Assembly: GCA_016845245.1 (NCBI GenBank)
Contig: JAERSY010000005.1
Location: 1-35,414 of the forward strand
Source: Phycisphaerae bacterium
Lineage (GTDB): Bacteria > Planctomycetota > Phycisphaerae > Phycisphaerales > SM1A02
DNA length: 35,414 nt
Direction of reading: 5' to 3'
The notes under the pieces are model-generated. The model searched no databases and was not told the DNA's origin. It was given only the letters and a program-made list of their open reading frames with translations. Below are positions 17,009 through 25,095 of the stretch, piece by piece. How positions within the stretch are numbered: position 1 is the stretch's first letter; the number at the start of each line of letters is the position of its first letter. The translations under genes and the position numbers were made by a program.

Positions 17009-19021
17009 TCAATCAAAATAATCTTCTGTGGCTAAATCAACAACCTCTACACCCTCCGGCAGTGATGCAAGAAATGCTTGTCCATAAAACTTGCGAACAA
17101 TTCTTGAGTCGAGCACAGACACATCACCTCTGTCATCACTTGAGCGGATTAATCGACCAATCCCCTGCCTAAACTTAATCACTGCTCGTGGCAATTGATC
17201 TTCCATAAACGGGCTACCACCCTCTGCTTCAATCAGTTCTTGCCGCGCTTCAACTAGCGGTTTATCTGGCACATCGAATGGGAGCCGAGTAATGATGACA
17301 TTTCGTAAGTTGTGACCACGTACGTCAACACCCTGCCAAAAGCTCGCTGTTCCGAAAAGAACCGCTGATTCGTTTTCTTTAAATGAGTTCAATAATGCCG
17401 TGCGTGTTTGCTCTTTGCCATGGATGAAAAGTTCAAAGCCGTTGTCTTCAAGTCGCTCGCGAGCAAGCGCTTCAACTGCATTCACCATCTTGAAACTGGT
17501 AAACAACACAAACGCGCCGCCATTCGTTCTTGAAACCATATCAACAACTCTATCAGCAAGTTTTTCGACGTAGGCGCTGTTTGATGGTTCTGGAATTGCT
17601 GAGTCAACCCATGCCCTCATCTGTCTTGGATAATCAAACGGGCTACCAAGTTGTAATTCCGTCGCATCATCACAACCAAGTCGTTTTTTGATGAGTGAAA
17701 AATCGCCGCCACCTGTTGCGAGCGTCGCTGAAGTCATGACGACTGAGGCCTCATGATTAAACAAATGCTCTTTTAAAATGCCTGACACATCAACTGCATA
17801 ACATTTAAGCACGGGACGCGCAGGCGCGCCTTGTGTTGATTTTGGCGGCACGCCTTCAATTGCATAGACGCAACCATCGATACTTTGGTTCATCACTAAA
17901 TCGGACAACATCGAAAGCTCTCTGGCTCGTTGCGCGAATGCTTGCGCTTCAAGCGCTTCAGCATCATCTCTGATGGAGTCCTTAAGAATTGTCAAATGAT
18001 GAGACAATTTCATGAGCGGTTCGCTGATTCGATTGGCAATAAAGTTCTTTTCTCTGACCCTGCCATTTTGAGGCGCGTTTGCTCTTTTCCACTCAATCAT
18101 GTCATCAAAGAAGAATCGAGATGCCGTACGGCATTCTTGAACCATTGCGATACATTGTTTTTGCAACTCGGGCGAGTCGCTTGCGGATTGAAGCGCAAAC
18201 AGAAAACCTTTCGATGCTGCTCTTCTTGACGTTGGCACAAGACTCTTTAAAAGATAATCAATTTGCGCTTCTGAAATTGAAGCACCAAAATGATTTGCGG
18301 CGACATCTTCGAGTGCATGCGCCTCGTCAAAAATGACGTGGTCGTATCGAGGCAAAAATCCAGCCCCTCGCATTCTCAGTGCCATGTCTGAAAAGAACAA
18401 CGCGTGGTTACAAACGAGCACATTGCCCCGCTCCATCGCACGTCTTGATGCTTGATAGAAACAAGAGTCATATGTGCTACACTTTTTGCCAAGGCATCGA
18501 CCTGATTCACTTCGCACAAGTTCCCAAACATCGCCTCTTGGTAAAACTTCTAATGATGATTTCGATCCATCTCGCGTCACTCTTGCCCATTCGTCAAGTT
18601 CTTGCAGTTGCGTACGACCGTGATTGTCGTGAATGAGTGCACTCTTCTTTTGCATCGCCCGTTGCAATCTCCGAAGGGAGACATAGTTGCCTCTACCCTT
18701 CACTAACACTGGTGAGAATGTTTCATCGAATGCTTCTTGAAGGATGGGTATGTCTTTTTCGATGAGTTGTTCTTGAAGCGTAATCGTATGCGTTGCGATG
18801 ACGACCGTTTCGCCAAACTCAATTGCTCGCCGAATTGCGGGAACGAGATAGGCAATCGATTTCCCAACCCCTGTTCCTGCTTCTACCAATAATGACGATT
18901 TGTGTTGCAGCGTTTCCTGCACTGCTTCAGCCATCGAACACTGTTGCGGTCGCGGCTCCCAGTGGGGCAAACAGTGAGACAGTCCACCGCCTTCTGAAAA
19001 GAGAGCATCAACGACAGTCAC
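17009..19021 (-). CDS. DinG/XPD-family superfamily 2 DNA helicase with altered Fe-S ligand
   Basis: The 670-residue protein has the DinG/YoaA architecture: motif I AGTGVGKS (48-55), IATHTITLQEQL (motif Ia), an iron-sulfur insertion, CNHALFFSD, the DEAH box (232-235), then a second RecA domain with VMTSATL, LFTSFKMVN and the motif VI segment QGIGRLIRS. Known DinG proteins hold a 4Fe-4S cluster with four cysteines. Three are present here with the normal spacing (Cys176, Cys181, Cys187), but the first, expected in KGRxNYxC, reads KGRGNYVS with Ser115. Family members unwind 5'-3' at stalled forks, R-loops and damaged DNA. It overlaps rsmG by 4 bases, so it is part of the mrdA operon. DinG and YoaA cannot be told apart by eye. 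Confidence 0.9.
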   Translation of the reverse strand: MTVVDALFSEGGGLSHCLPHWEPRPQQCSMAEAVQETLQHKSSLLVEAGTGVGKSIAYLVPAIRRAIEFGETVVIATHTITLQEQLIEKDIPILQEAFDETFSPVLVKGRGNYVSLRRLQRAMQKKSALIHDNHGRTQLQELDEWARVTRDGSKSSLEVLPRGDVWELVRSESGRCLGKKCSTYDSCFYQASRRAMERGNVLVCNHALFFSDMALRMRGAGFLPRYDHVIFDEAHALEDVAANHFGASISEAQIDYLLKSLVPTSRRAASKGFLFALQSASDSPELQKQCIAMVQECRTASRFFFDDMIEWKRANAPQNGRVREKNFIANRISEPLMKLSHHLTILKDSIRDDAEALEAQAFAQRARELSMLSDLVMNQSIDGCVYAIEGVPPKSTQGAPARPVLKCYAVDVSGILKEHLFNHEASVVMTSATLATGGGDFSLIKKRLGCDDATELQLGSPFDYPRQMRAWVDSAIPEPSNSAYVEKLADRVVDMVSRTNGGAFVLFTSFKMVNAVEALARERLEDNGFELFIHGKEQTRTALLNSFKENESAVLFGTASFWQGVDVRGHNLRNVIITRLPFDVPDKPLVEARQELIEAEGGSPFMEDQLPRAVIKFRQGIGRLIRSSDDRGDVSVLDSRIVRKFYGQAFLASLPEGVEVVDLATEDYFD

Positions 19022-19779
19022 TTAACCCCCATTCCAAGTGGCATACGTTTTGGCTCTCCTGCTGGTCTCGGGTATGCCTTTGGAGTCTTACTTTTTTTGA
19101 GATACGTGACGATTGTTCCAGTTTTTGTTCGTGACATTGAGTCAAAGGTACACCCTAACTTGCTCGCTGCCTTCCGAGCTAGCTGAACTTCTTCTTCTGC
19201 CTTTTGACCTTTGACAGCGAGAAAAGCACCGCCAATTCTTAAAAACGGAACGGTCAACTCAAGGAGCGTCGGCATTGCGCCAACTGCACGTGAAACGACG
19301 ACATCAGCCATACCTCTAAAACCGCCATCCTCTGATGCCAACTGTTCAGCACGCTCTGCAAGGACAGTCACGTTTTCAAGTTCTAACGCTTCAACAACTT
19401 CATGCAAAAAGAGTGCTTTCTTTTTTGTTGTCTCAACCAAGACAAATGTCATCTCAGGCAGTGTGATGGCGAGCGGAATGCCGGGCAATCCACCACCACT
19501 ACCAACATCAATGACGTGCGAACACTCCATGTTTGAAATCAACGGAAGTAGCGTCAACGAGTCGTAAATGTGCCGCTCCCATGCATCATGAATTGATTTC
19601 ACCGCGGTTAAGTTCATGACCTGATTCTTTTGATACAAGAGCTGCAAGTACGTCGACAATGTTTCAACATCGCCCTCATCAAACTCAATGCCAAGAGACG
19701 CAATGTCTTCAAAAAATGATGTTGGAATATGCTGTTCTTCGTTCACGAGACGTATGTTAACTGAACAAGAAGCCTTCAC
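19018..19779 (-). CDS. rsmG: 16S rRNA (guanine527-N7)-methyltransferase RsmG
   Basis: The protein (253 residues with the longer start) shows the GidB/RsmG pattern: QLLYQKNQVMNLTAV and AWERHIYDSL before the fold, the S-adenosylmethionine loop VIDVGSGGGLPGIPLAI (89-105), FVLVETTKKKALFL, VVSRAVG and FLAVKGQKAEEE. It methylates N7 of G527 in 16S rRNA. The start is uncertain: GTG 19779 overlaps the rodA end by 23 bases, while an in-frame GTG at 19746 just after the rodA stop would give 242 residues. Neither has a Shine-Dalgarno site. Its stop overlaps the helicase start. Confidence 0.94.
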   Translation of the reverse strand: MKASCSVNIRLVNEEQHIPTSFFEDIASLGIEFDEGDVETLSTYLQLLYQKNQVMNLTAVKSIHDAWERHIYDSLTLLPLISNMECSHVIDVGSGGGLPGIPLAITLPEMTFVLVETTKKKALFLHEVVEALELENVTVLAERAEQLASEDGGFRGMADVVVSRAVGAMPTLLELTVPFLRIGGAFLAVKGQKAEEEVQLARKAASKLGCTFDSMSRTKTGTIVTYLKKSKTPKAYPRPAGEPKRMPLGMGVK

Positions 19780-20899
19780 GTGTCAACATTGGGTCACGAT
19801 GCCTCGCAATGTTAAACAAAATGCCCGCCATGCACCACGTCACGACCAAACTCGAACCGCCCGCGCTCACAAATGGAAGCGTCAACCCAGTGATGGGCGC
19901 AATGCCGAGCGTCATCGCCGTATTGATGACCATTTGCGAAAGAATCATCGCCGTAATGCCAACTGATACAAGCCGAGGGAATGGGTCCTTGCAATTTATG
20001 GCGGCGCACAATCCCCCAACTGCGAGAAGTACATACGCGAGCCACATCCCAATCGCGCCAATCAAGCCGTACCGAAGACAGATCACAGCAAAAATCATGT
20101 CATTATGTTCTTCAGGCAGATGGTTTGATTTCAATAACTCTTCCGCCTTCTCCTTGCTTACTCCCGACACGCCGCCTGCACCAATTAATGTCATCGCCCG
20201 TGCGCCTTGATATCCAATCGATTGCTCAAAACGGTCATCTCCCTCAATCTGCGCAATCAATGCTTGGATACGATCTTTCTGGTGGGGCCTAAGCAGAGGA
20301 TACATCGCAAGTGATGCAACGATTCCAATGCAAGCGATGACGAGAAGATGTTTGAATCTCGCACCTGCAGCGATGAGCATCGCAATGAGTGCTGGTAGGA
20401 AGAGCATCGCAGTCCCTAAGTCTGGTTCGACAACAATGAGAAGCATCGGCGGTAACGCGATGGCAAGCACAATGATTAAACCCTTCATCTCTCGGTAATG
20501 ATGTTTGAACCGAAGATAAGATGCAAGCGCTAAGACGAACCCAATCTTTACAAGTTCAGATGGTTGCATGTCCATCACAACAACATTAATCCAACGCCGC
20601 GCGCCATTTCTTGGATGAACCAGAAAGTCAGGAACGCCCGGAATAATTAAGACAACTAGAAGCGCCATGCCAATGCCAAAGAACCACCAACTTCCCTGTC
20701 GTAATCGTTGCACAGGAATGAGCACGATAAACAACGCCGCAACAATGCCAACGAAAGCAAGCGTGAGCTGTCTTGTTGAAGTTGCAGGCCTCGTCGTATC
20801 AATCGCTTCAACGCCAAGCCAAGTGAGCAATATTGCAGCTATAAAGACCAGCCAGCCAGCATGGAGCGCAAGCATCGATGATGTCCTCTTTCGATGCAT
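19757..20899 (-). CDS. rodA: peptidoglycan glycosyltransferase RodA (SEDS family)
   Basis: The 380-residue protein has about ten membrane segments and the SEDS signatures: NGARRWINVVVMDMQPSELVKIG (98-120), VEPDLGTAM (157-165), the catalytic-region Asp in that motif (Asp160), LPEEHNDMIFAV (261-272), and SAGGSSLV near the end. RodA polymerises glycan strands from lipid II during cell elongation, with a class B PBP as transpeptidase partner. The PBP2 gene lies directly upstream, overlapping by one base (TAATG), which strongly favours RodA over FtsW. Confidence 0.95.
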   Translation of the reverse strand: MHRKRTSSMLALHAGWLVFIAAILLTWLGVEAIDTTRPATSTRQLTLAFVGIVAALFIVLIPVQRLRQGSWWFFGIGMALLVVLIIPGVPDFLVHPRNGARRWINVVVMDMQPSELVKIGFVLALASYLRFKHHYREMKGLIIVLAIALPPMLLIVVEPDLGTAMLFLPALIAMLIAAGARFKHLLVIACIGIVASLAMYPLLRPHQKDRIQALIAQIEGDDRFEQSIGYQGARAMTLIGAGGVSGVSKEKAEELLKSNHLPEEHNDMIFAVICLRYGLIGAIGMWLAYVLLAVGGLCAAINCKDPFPRLVSVGITAMILSQMVINTAMTLGIAPITGLTLPFVSAGGSSLVVTWCMAGILFNIARHRDPMLTREGFLFS

Positions 20900-23079
20900 T
20901 AGTTGAAGTACCCCTCCCGTTGCAAGGCATACAACACTTGATTTGCTATTGGACCTGCAACTCGGCCACCACTGCCGCCATTTTCAACAAGCACGGCGAT
21001 GACAACTGTCGGCCGTTCTGAGTCAGCGGGTGAAGCCATGACGACAAACCAAGAATGGTCTAACCCAGTAATTGGTTGCTTTACTCCTTCGACAACGAGT
21101 GGCGGCGCTTCTGCTGTGCCAGTCTTACCCCATAAGTTAACGCCATCAATTGTGAAAATTGGTTCTTCCGCACTTGCCGAATGCCGAAGGAGCGCGCCAG
21201 TTCCATGCCTTTTTTGAATGGCATCTTGCAACCCATCAAGCGCAACATCAATACTGTCTTGGTCAACATGTAAATCTATCCCAGAGTCTTCTCGTTTAAC
21301 AAGTGTTGGCGCCTTCCACACACCGCCCCTTGCAAGCGTTGCATATGCTGCAGCTGCATGGAGCGGTGTCCACGTCAATGCACCTTGACCAATTGCAATG
21401 CTTACTGTTTCAAACGTCAGTGCGCCGCGCTGTTTCAGTTGTTCGATATCTTCATCTGAAGGTAAATGTCCAAACGAATTTGCTTCATCATTCTGACCAC
21501 TCGTTAATGATTGATGAAGCGGTTCCCCGAGTCCAAACTTTCTATACCACGAGAGCAAACGATTGAATCCTAGCCGTGAACCGAGTTCGTAAAAGAAAAT
21601 GTTACAAGAACGAGAGAGTGCATCTTTACCTTTTAGATGCCCATGTGTTTGAAAGTTAAAACGGTCTCGATAAATCCAACACCGCGCAGCATCTTTGACA
21701 CCGTCAAAATAGTGCCCAGTACATTCAATCGCTTCTTGTTCTTGCGCAACGCCCTCTGTCACTGCTGAAACATACACAATCGGTTTTAAAATTGAACCGG
21801 GCGGGTAGAGTCCTTCCGCTGCACGATTAAGCCAAGGATATCCATCCAAATCAACCTCATCGTCGAGCGCTGGCGATGACGTCATTGCGAGTATTTCGCT
21901 CGATTCTGCATCTAACACAACAATCGCCCCTCTAAGCGGCAAACCATCTGGAAGGAGCCCGTTGCGATGCCACGACTGAACATTCATAAACTCAAGGTCT
22001 TGTGACATTATTGCTTCGACTCTCCCTTGCAATTCCATGTCGATTGTGAGGGTGACATCCAATCCGCCTTTTGGGAGGACGCGGTCAATCTCATCACCTT
22101 GCTTGTTAAGAACGACTTTTCCACGATGACCTCTCAGGTCTGTTTCTAGTTCGGCTTCAATTCCCCTTGAGCCAACTTCATCGCCTGCTCGGTACCCTTG
22201 TAAGTCGATGCCTTCAGGTGAAGAAAACGGCAAACGCTCATTGTCTTCTTCCCAAACTTCTTGCCTGACATCGCCAATAAGGAGTTCGCCCACAGCATTC
22301 AATTCAACACTCTGGGGATTAAACGAACGAATTGGCGTCGGAAATGTCGCGCCATCTAACTGAACAGTTTGATTGCGTAATGAGTACTCACGCGTTCTGT
22401 CATACTCAATTGCAATTGCATGGGGTACTGCATCCTGCAACTTCTTAAACGCAAAGACCATCTCATCACTGACATCAGAAAGAATGACATGATTTGTTCG
22501 TTGTTCGCGAATAGGCCTCGCAACGAATGTCGCTCGCTCTCCAAAACGCTTTTGATGCGCTGACTCTTGTCGTTCCCATACAACTTCAGCAAGGTTTGTC
22601 ACTGACGAGCGAATGAGTTGCAATCGTGATTCAAGTTCGTCCCTTGAAATCTTCCCAATCGTTGCAACTTGGTTCCAGAAGAGCTCTAAGTCTTGCTTCG
22701 CAGGTGGCAGAAACGCGCTGATTTGTTGTTGACGTTCTTCTGGCGACAACGACAACCACCGCTGATGACCCACTGACGACTTGGCATCTTGCACAGCTTG
22801 TTCATGCGCGCGGTCGCCCGTGATGTAATCCCACCGCACTGCAATAGCATATGAGGGAACATCTTGAGCAATCACTCGCCCTTTACGATCCTTAATCGCG
22901 CCACGAAAAGTTGGAAGATAATGCGTCGTGTGCAATCGACTTTCTGCTTTTGCGTATCGCTCTTCATGCTCGACGACCATTAATCGCACTGCTTGCAACC
23001 CAAGAACAGCGACAGCAATACAGAGAAAAAGACCAAGCCAAATGAGACGTCTATGAAAAAGGATGAGTTGGTTGAACAT
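20899..23079 (-). CDS. mrdA: penicillin-binding protein 2 (class B transpeptidase)
   Basis: The 726-residue protein has one N-terminal membrane anchor (about 12-34), a pedestal domain with RGAIKDRKGRVIA (59-71), and the transpeptidase domain. Its active site is visible as SILK (Ser429 to Lys432), SCN (491-493) and KTGT (652-655). GSRGIEAELETDLRG in the pedestal matches GVEGLERQYDxxLRG of PBP2. It cross-links peptidoglycan with RodA during elongation. At 726 residues it is about 90 longer than Escherichia coli PBP2, mostly from an enlarged N-terminal region around 90-290. It is the first gene of the minus-strand operon and is divergent from a glycosyltransferase. No Shine-Dalgarno site is seen at ATG 23079; a TAAAAT hexamer lies about 35 bases upstream. 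Confidence 0.95.
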   Translation of the reverse strand: MFNQLILFHRRLIWLGLFLCIAVAVLGLQAVRLMVVEHEERYAKAESRLHTTHYLPTFRGAIKDRKGRVIAQDVPSYAIAVRWDYITGDRAHEQAVQDAKSSVGHQRWLSLSPEERQQQISAFLPPAKQDLELFWNQVATIGKISRDELESRLQLIRSSVTNLAEVVWERQESAHQKRFGERATFVARPIREQRTNHVILSDVSDEMVFAFKKLQDAVPHAIAIEYDRTREYSLRNQTVQLDGATFPTPIRSFNPQSVELNAVGELLIGDVRQEVWEEDNERLPFSSPEGIDLQGYRAGDEVGSRGIEAELETDLRGHRGKVVLNKQGDEIDRVLPKGGLDVTLTIDMELQGRVEAIMSQDLEFMNVQSWHRNGLLPDGLPLRGAIVVLDAESSEILAMTSSPALDDEVDLDGYPWLNRAAEGLYPPGSILKPIVYVSAVTEGVAQEQEAIECTGHYFDGVKDAARCWIYRDRFNFQTHGHLKGKDALSRSCNIFFYELGSRLGFNRLLSWYRKFGLGEPLHQSLTSGQNDEANSFGHLPSDEDIEQLKQRGALTFETVSIAIGQGALTWTPLHAAAAYATLARGGVWKAPTLVKREDSGIDLHVDQDSIDVALDGLQDAIQKRHGTGALLRHSASAEEPIFTIDGVNLWGKTGTAEAPPLVVEGVKQPITGLDHSWFVVMASPADSERPTVVIAVLVENGGSGGRVAGPIANQVLYALQREGYFN

Positions 23080-23152
23080 AAAGGGCTAAGGATTTCTTGT
23101 AAGGTACTACGAGATTTTACCGCTCTTCTCACTTCTTGGATGAAACAAGCAC

Positions 23153-23971
23153 ATGTCTTCTCTCACTCTCATCGTCAGCACATACAACAAACCTGCTGTC
23201 CTTCGGCGAGTTCTTGAAGCACTCTGTGCTCAATCTGACAACGACTTTGAGCTCATCATTGCTGATGATGGGTCGACAAATGAAACAAAAGAACTCATTG
23301 AGTCATTCAATGGGACGCTACAGTGCATTCACATTTGGCAAGAAGATGAAGGATTCCGGAAGTGCGCCATTCTGAACAAGGCAATTCTCAACGCTCGTGG
23401 AGAGACCCTCGCATTCTTGGATGGCGATTGCGTCCCCCGAACGCATTTCATCAGAGACGTAAAATCGCTCGCGACGCCAAACACAGTTGTAGGGTGTAGC
23501 AGAGTCCTCCTTGATCAAACAATCTCTCAACATTGGCTCGATAATGACCTTAAACCGCATGAGTGGCCATGGTTCCGCTTCATCGGGATTCGAATCTCAG
23601 GACACATCAATCGCATTCTTCCCCTCATGAGGGTCCCCCTTGGAGGGTTCAGAAGGTTAATGCCCGCATCGTGGAAAAAGATTCGCGGATGCAATTTTCT
23701 TATTGACGCGTCATTGATGCGGAAAATCGAGGGCTTCGATGAATCATTCACAGGATGGGGGTATGAGGACTCAGATGTTGCAGTGCGGGCAGCATTTGCA
23801 GGCGGGACGCTTATAAGAGGCGATTTCAAGGCGACCGTGCTTCATTTTTGGCACCACGAGTCCCCAAGGGATGAGTCGCAATCAAATCGTGAGCGACTTG
23901 AAGAATGTATCGCTCAAGGGCGTACAAAAGCGATTCTAGGGCTAAAAAAACCCCCTTCCCCTAGCGAATAG
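23153..23971 (+). CDS. family 2 glycosyltransferase
   Basis: The 272-residue protein has a GT-A fold: LTLIVSTYNKPAVLRRVLEAL (4-24), IIADDGS (35-41), the metal-binding DxD-type site LDGDC (89-93), and an acceptor/C-terminal segment GFDESFTGWGYEDSDVA (194-210), as in the chondroitin-polymerase/galactosyltransferase-like subgroup. No membrane segment is evident. It would transfer a sugar from a nucleotide donor, probably to lipopolysaccharide core or another envelope glycan; donor and acceptor cannot be read from sequence. It is transcribed divergently from mrdA and is followed by the tRNA-Gln gene. Its start has a weak GGA upstream. A run of seven A and a pyrimidine-rich tract occurs in its last codons. 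Confidence 0.88.
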   Translation: MSSLTLIVSTYNKPAVLRRVLEALCAQSDNDFELIIADDGSTNETKELIESFNGTLQCIHIWQEDEGFRKCAILNKAILNARGETLAFLDGDCVPRTHFIRDVKSLATPNTVVGCSRVLLDQTISQHWLDNDLKPHEWPWFRFIGIRISGHINRILPLMRVPLGGFRRLMPASWKKIRGCNFLIDASLMRKIEGFDESFTGWGYEDSDVAVRAAFAGGTLIRGDFKATVLHFWHHESPRDESQSNRERLEECIAQGRTKAILGLKKPPSPSE

Positions 23972-24019
23972 AAGCGCTCTCATGTACAATCCCTGACCCT
24001 TCCAATGGTAGGACCGTTG

Positions 24020-24170
24020 ATGACAAGTCGGATACTTGGCGTCACATGGGGTACTGATCGCGGCGATGAGTGCTCCAAGTCTTGGGAAGGTTCGCCGCGG
24101 TTGGGCTCAACCTGTTGTCCCTCCCGCGATTTAGCATGTTTGGCCCCTCTTTTGAGCGGTTAAACAGGAG
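24020..24170 (+). other. structured intergenic stretch before tRNA-Gln (candidate leader RNA)
   Basis: Several inverted repeats crowd this noncoding stretch. CGCGGCGA (24059-24066) pairs perfectly with TCGCCGCG (24092-24099). GGTTG (24099-24103) and CAACC (24108-24112) make a tetraloop hairpin. CCTGTT (24111-24116) matches AACAGG (24163-24168). CAAGT/ACTTG lies at 24024-24038. Some of these are mutually exclusive, so either alternative pairing or chance is possible. I recognise no known RNA family (not SRP, 6S, tmRNA or a common riboswitch by eye). Confidence 0.3.
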
Positions 24171-24177
24171 GTATAAC
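24152..24177 (+). promoter_or_regulatory. possible promoter for tRNA-Gln and downstream genes
   Basis: TATAAC (24172-24177) resembles a -10 element. TTGAGC (24152-24157) could be a -35 element but the spacer is only 14 bases. A start near 24184 would leave about 25 bases before the tRNA. The -10 match is good and the spacing is poor. Confidence 0.3.
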
Positions 24178-24208
24178 GAGCTGCTCAACGTAGCATCTCG
24201 CAGACAAT

Positions 24209-24280
24209 TGGCCCGTGGTGTAATCGGTAACACACCTGGTTTTGATCCAGGCATTCCAAGTTCAAGTCTTGGCGGGCCAG
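24209..24280 (+). tRNA. tRNA-Gln (anticodon TTG)
   Basis: A full cloverleaf can be drawn in 72 bases. The acceptor stem TGGCCCG/CGGGCCA has a U1-A72 pair typical of bacterial glutamine tRNAs. The D arm is GTGT/ACAC with GG in the loop. The anticodon arm CCTGG-TTTTGAT-CCAGG reads TTG for CAA codons. The variable loop has four bases and the T arm is CCAAG-TTCAAGT-CTTGG. The discriminator base is G and CCA is not encoded. It lies 20 bases before the glmU-like gene and is probably cotranscribed with it. Confidence 0.95.
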
Positions 24281-24300
24281 TTCCTTTTAAGGAATAAGAG
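24281..24300 (+). promoter_or_regulatory. glmU-like ribosome binding site within a small inverted repeat
   Basis: TTCCTTTTAAGGAA (24281-24294) is a perfect palindrome immediately after the tRNA discriminator base. Its right arm, AAGGAA, is the Shine-Dalgarno sequence for ATG 24301. The site may be exposed or hidden depending on tRNA 3' processing; that is an inference. Confidence 0.4.
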
Positions 24301-25095
24301 ATGAGTCATTCATCCAACAACCAATCTTGCAAACCTCTTGCAGCAATCATCCTTGCTGCAGGTAAAGGCACTCGCATGAACAGCGATTTGCCCAAGGTTT
24401 TGCACCCAGTCCTAGATAAACCAATGGTTGGATGGGTTGTTGATGCTGTGAAAGCAGCTGGTTGCGAGCAAGTCATTCTCGTCATTGGTCACGGTGCTGA
24501 ACTCGTCCGAGATTCCATTCACGATTGTGAATATGTCATTCAAGAACCACAACTTGGCACTGGACATGCAGTCATGGTGTGCGAAGAAAACTTAAAAGAT
24601 TTTGACGGCGACGTTCTCGTTCTTGGCGGTGATGGTCCTTTGCTTCGTACTTCAACAATTGATGCAATGATGGAACTCCACCGTTCGTCAAACGCAGCAG
24701 CAACGCTCGCCACGAGCATCATCCCAGACCCAACTGGTTATGGACGAATTGTTCGAGATGATGAACAACGTTTTGAAGCGATTATTGAACACAAGAACGC
24801 AACCCCTGAACAACTCGAGATTCAAGAAGTGTATCCAAGCTATGCAGTGTTTAACGCACGCGCGCTTTTTGATTGCCTAAATGAGTTAGAGCCAAATGAA
24901 CTCACAAACGAGTACTACCTGACTGAAGTACCTCGAATGTTGAAAGAGCAAAACGCAACCATCGAGATTGTGAATGCAGTTGAGCCCGAAGACACACTTT
25001 CAATCAACACGCCCGAGCAACTCATCGAAGTTGAATCAATCCTTAAGACACGTGAAGCAGACCGCACACAACAAAATGTGGAGGCCAACCAATGA
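24301..25095 (+). CDS. GlmU-type nucleotidyltransferase domain protein without acetyltransferase domain
   Basis: The 264-residue protein matches only the N-terminal pyrophosphorylase half of GlmU. It has ILAAGKGTRM (17-26), LPKVLHPVLDKPM (30-42), QLGTGHA (84-90), the metal-binding Asp in GGDGPLL (109-115), GYGRIVRD (146-153), EHKNAT (163-168) and NEYYLTEV (203-210). The left-handed beta-helix acetyltransferase half (hexapeptide repeats, about 200 residues) is missing; the frame ends in a normal stop that overlaps prs as ATGA, so this is not an obvious truncation. The segment normally reading EINTG is EVYPSY here. It probably makes UDP-N-acetylglucosamine or another nucleotide sugar from the sugar 1-phosphate. 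It is cotranscribed with prs, as glmU often is. Substrate is uncertain. Confidence 0.85.
   Translation: MSHSSNNQSCKPLAAIILAAGKGTRMNSDLPKVLHPVLDKPMVGWVVDAVKAAGCEQVILVIGHGAELVRDSIHDCEYVIQEPQLGTGHAVMVCEENLKDFDGDVLVLGGDGPLLRTSTIDAMMELHRSSNAAATLATSIIPDPTGYGRIVRDDEQRFEAIIEHKNATPEQLEIQEVYPSYAVFNARALFDCLNELEPNELTNEYYLTEVPRMLKEQNATIEIVNAVEPEDTLSINTPEQLIEVESILKTREADRTQQNVEANQ

Noticed and set aside
24060-24200. SRP RNA, 6S RNA or tmRNA in the region before tRNA-Gln
   Set aside because: The conserved SRP GGAAGG-type loop, 6S central bubble layout and tmRNA tRNA-like ends could not be found; only unnamed hairpins are visible.
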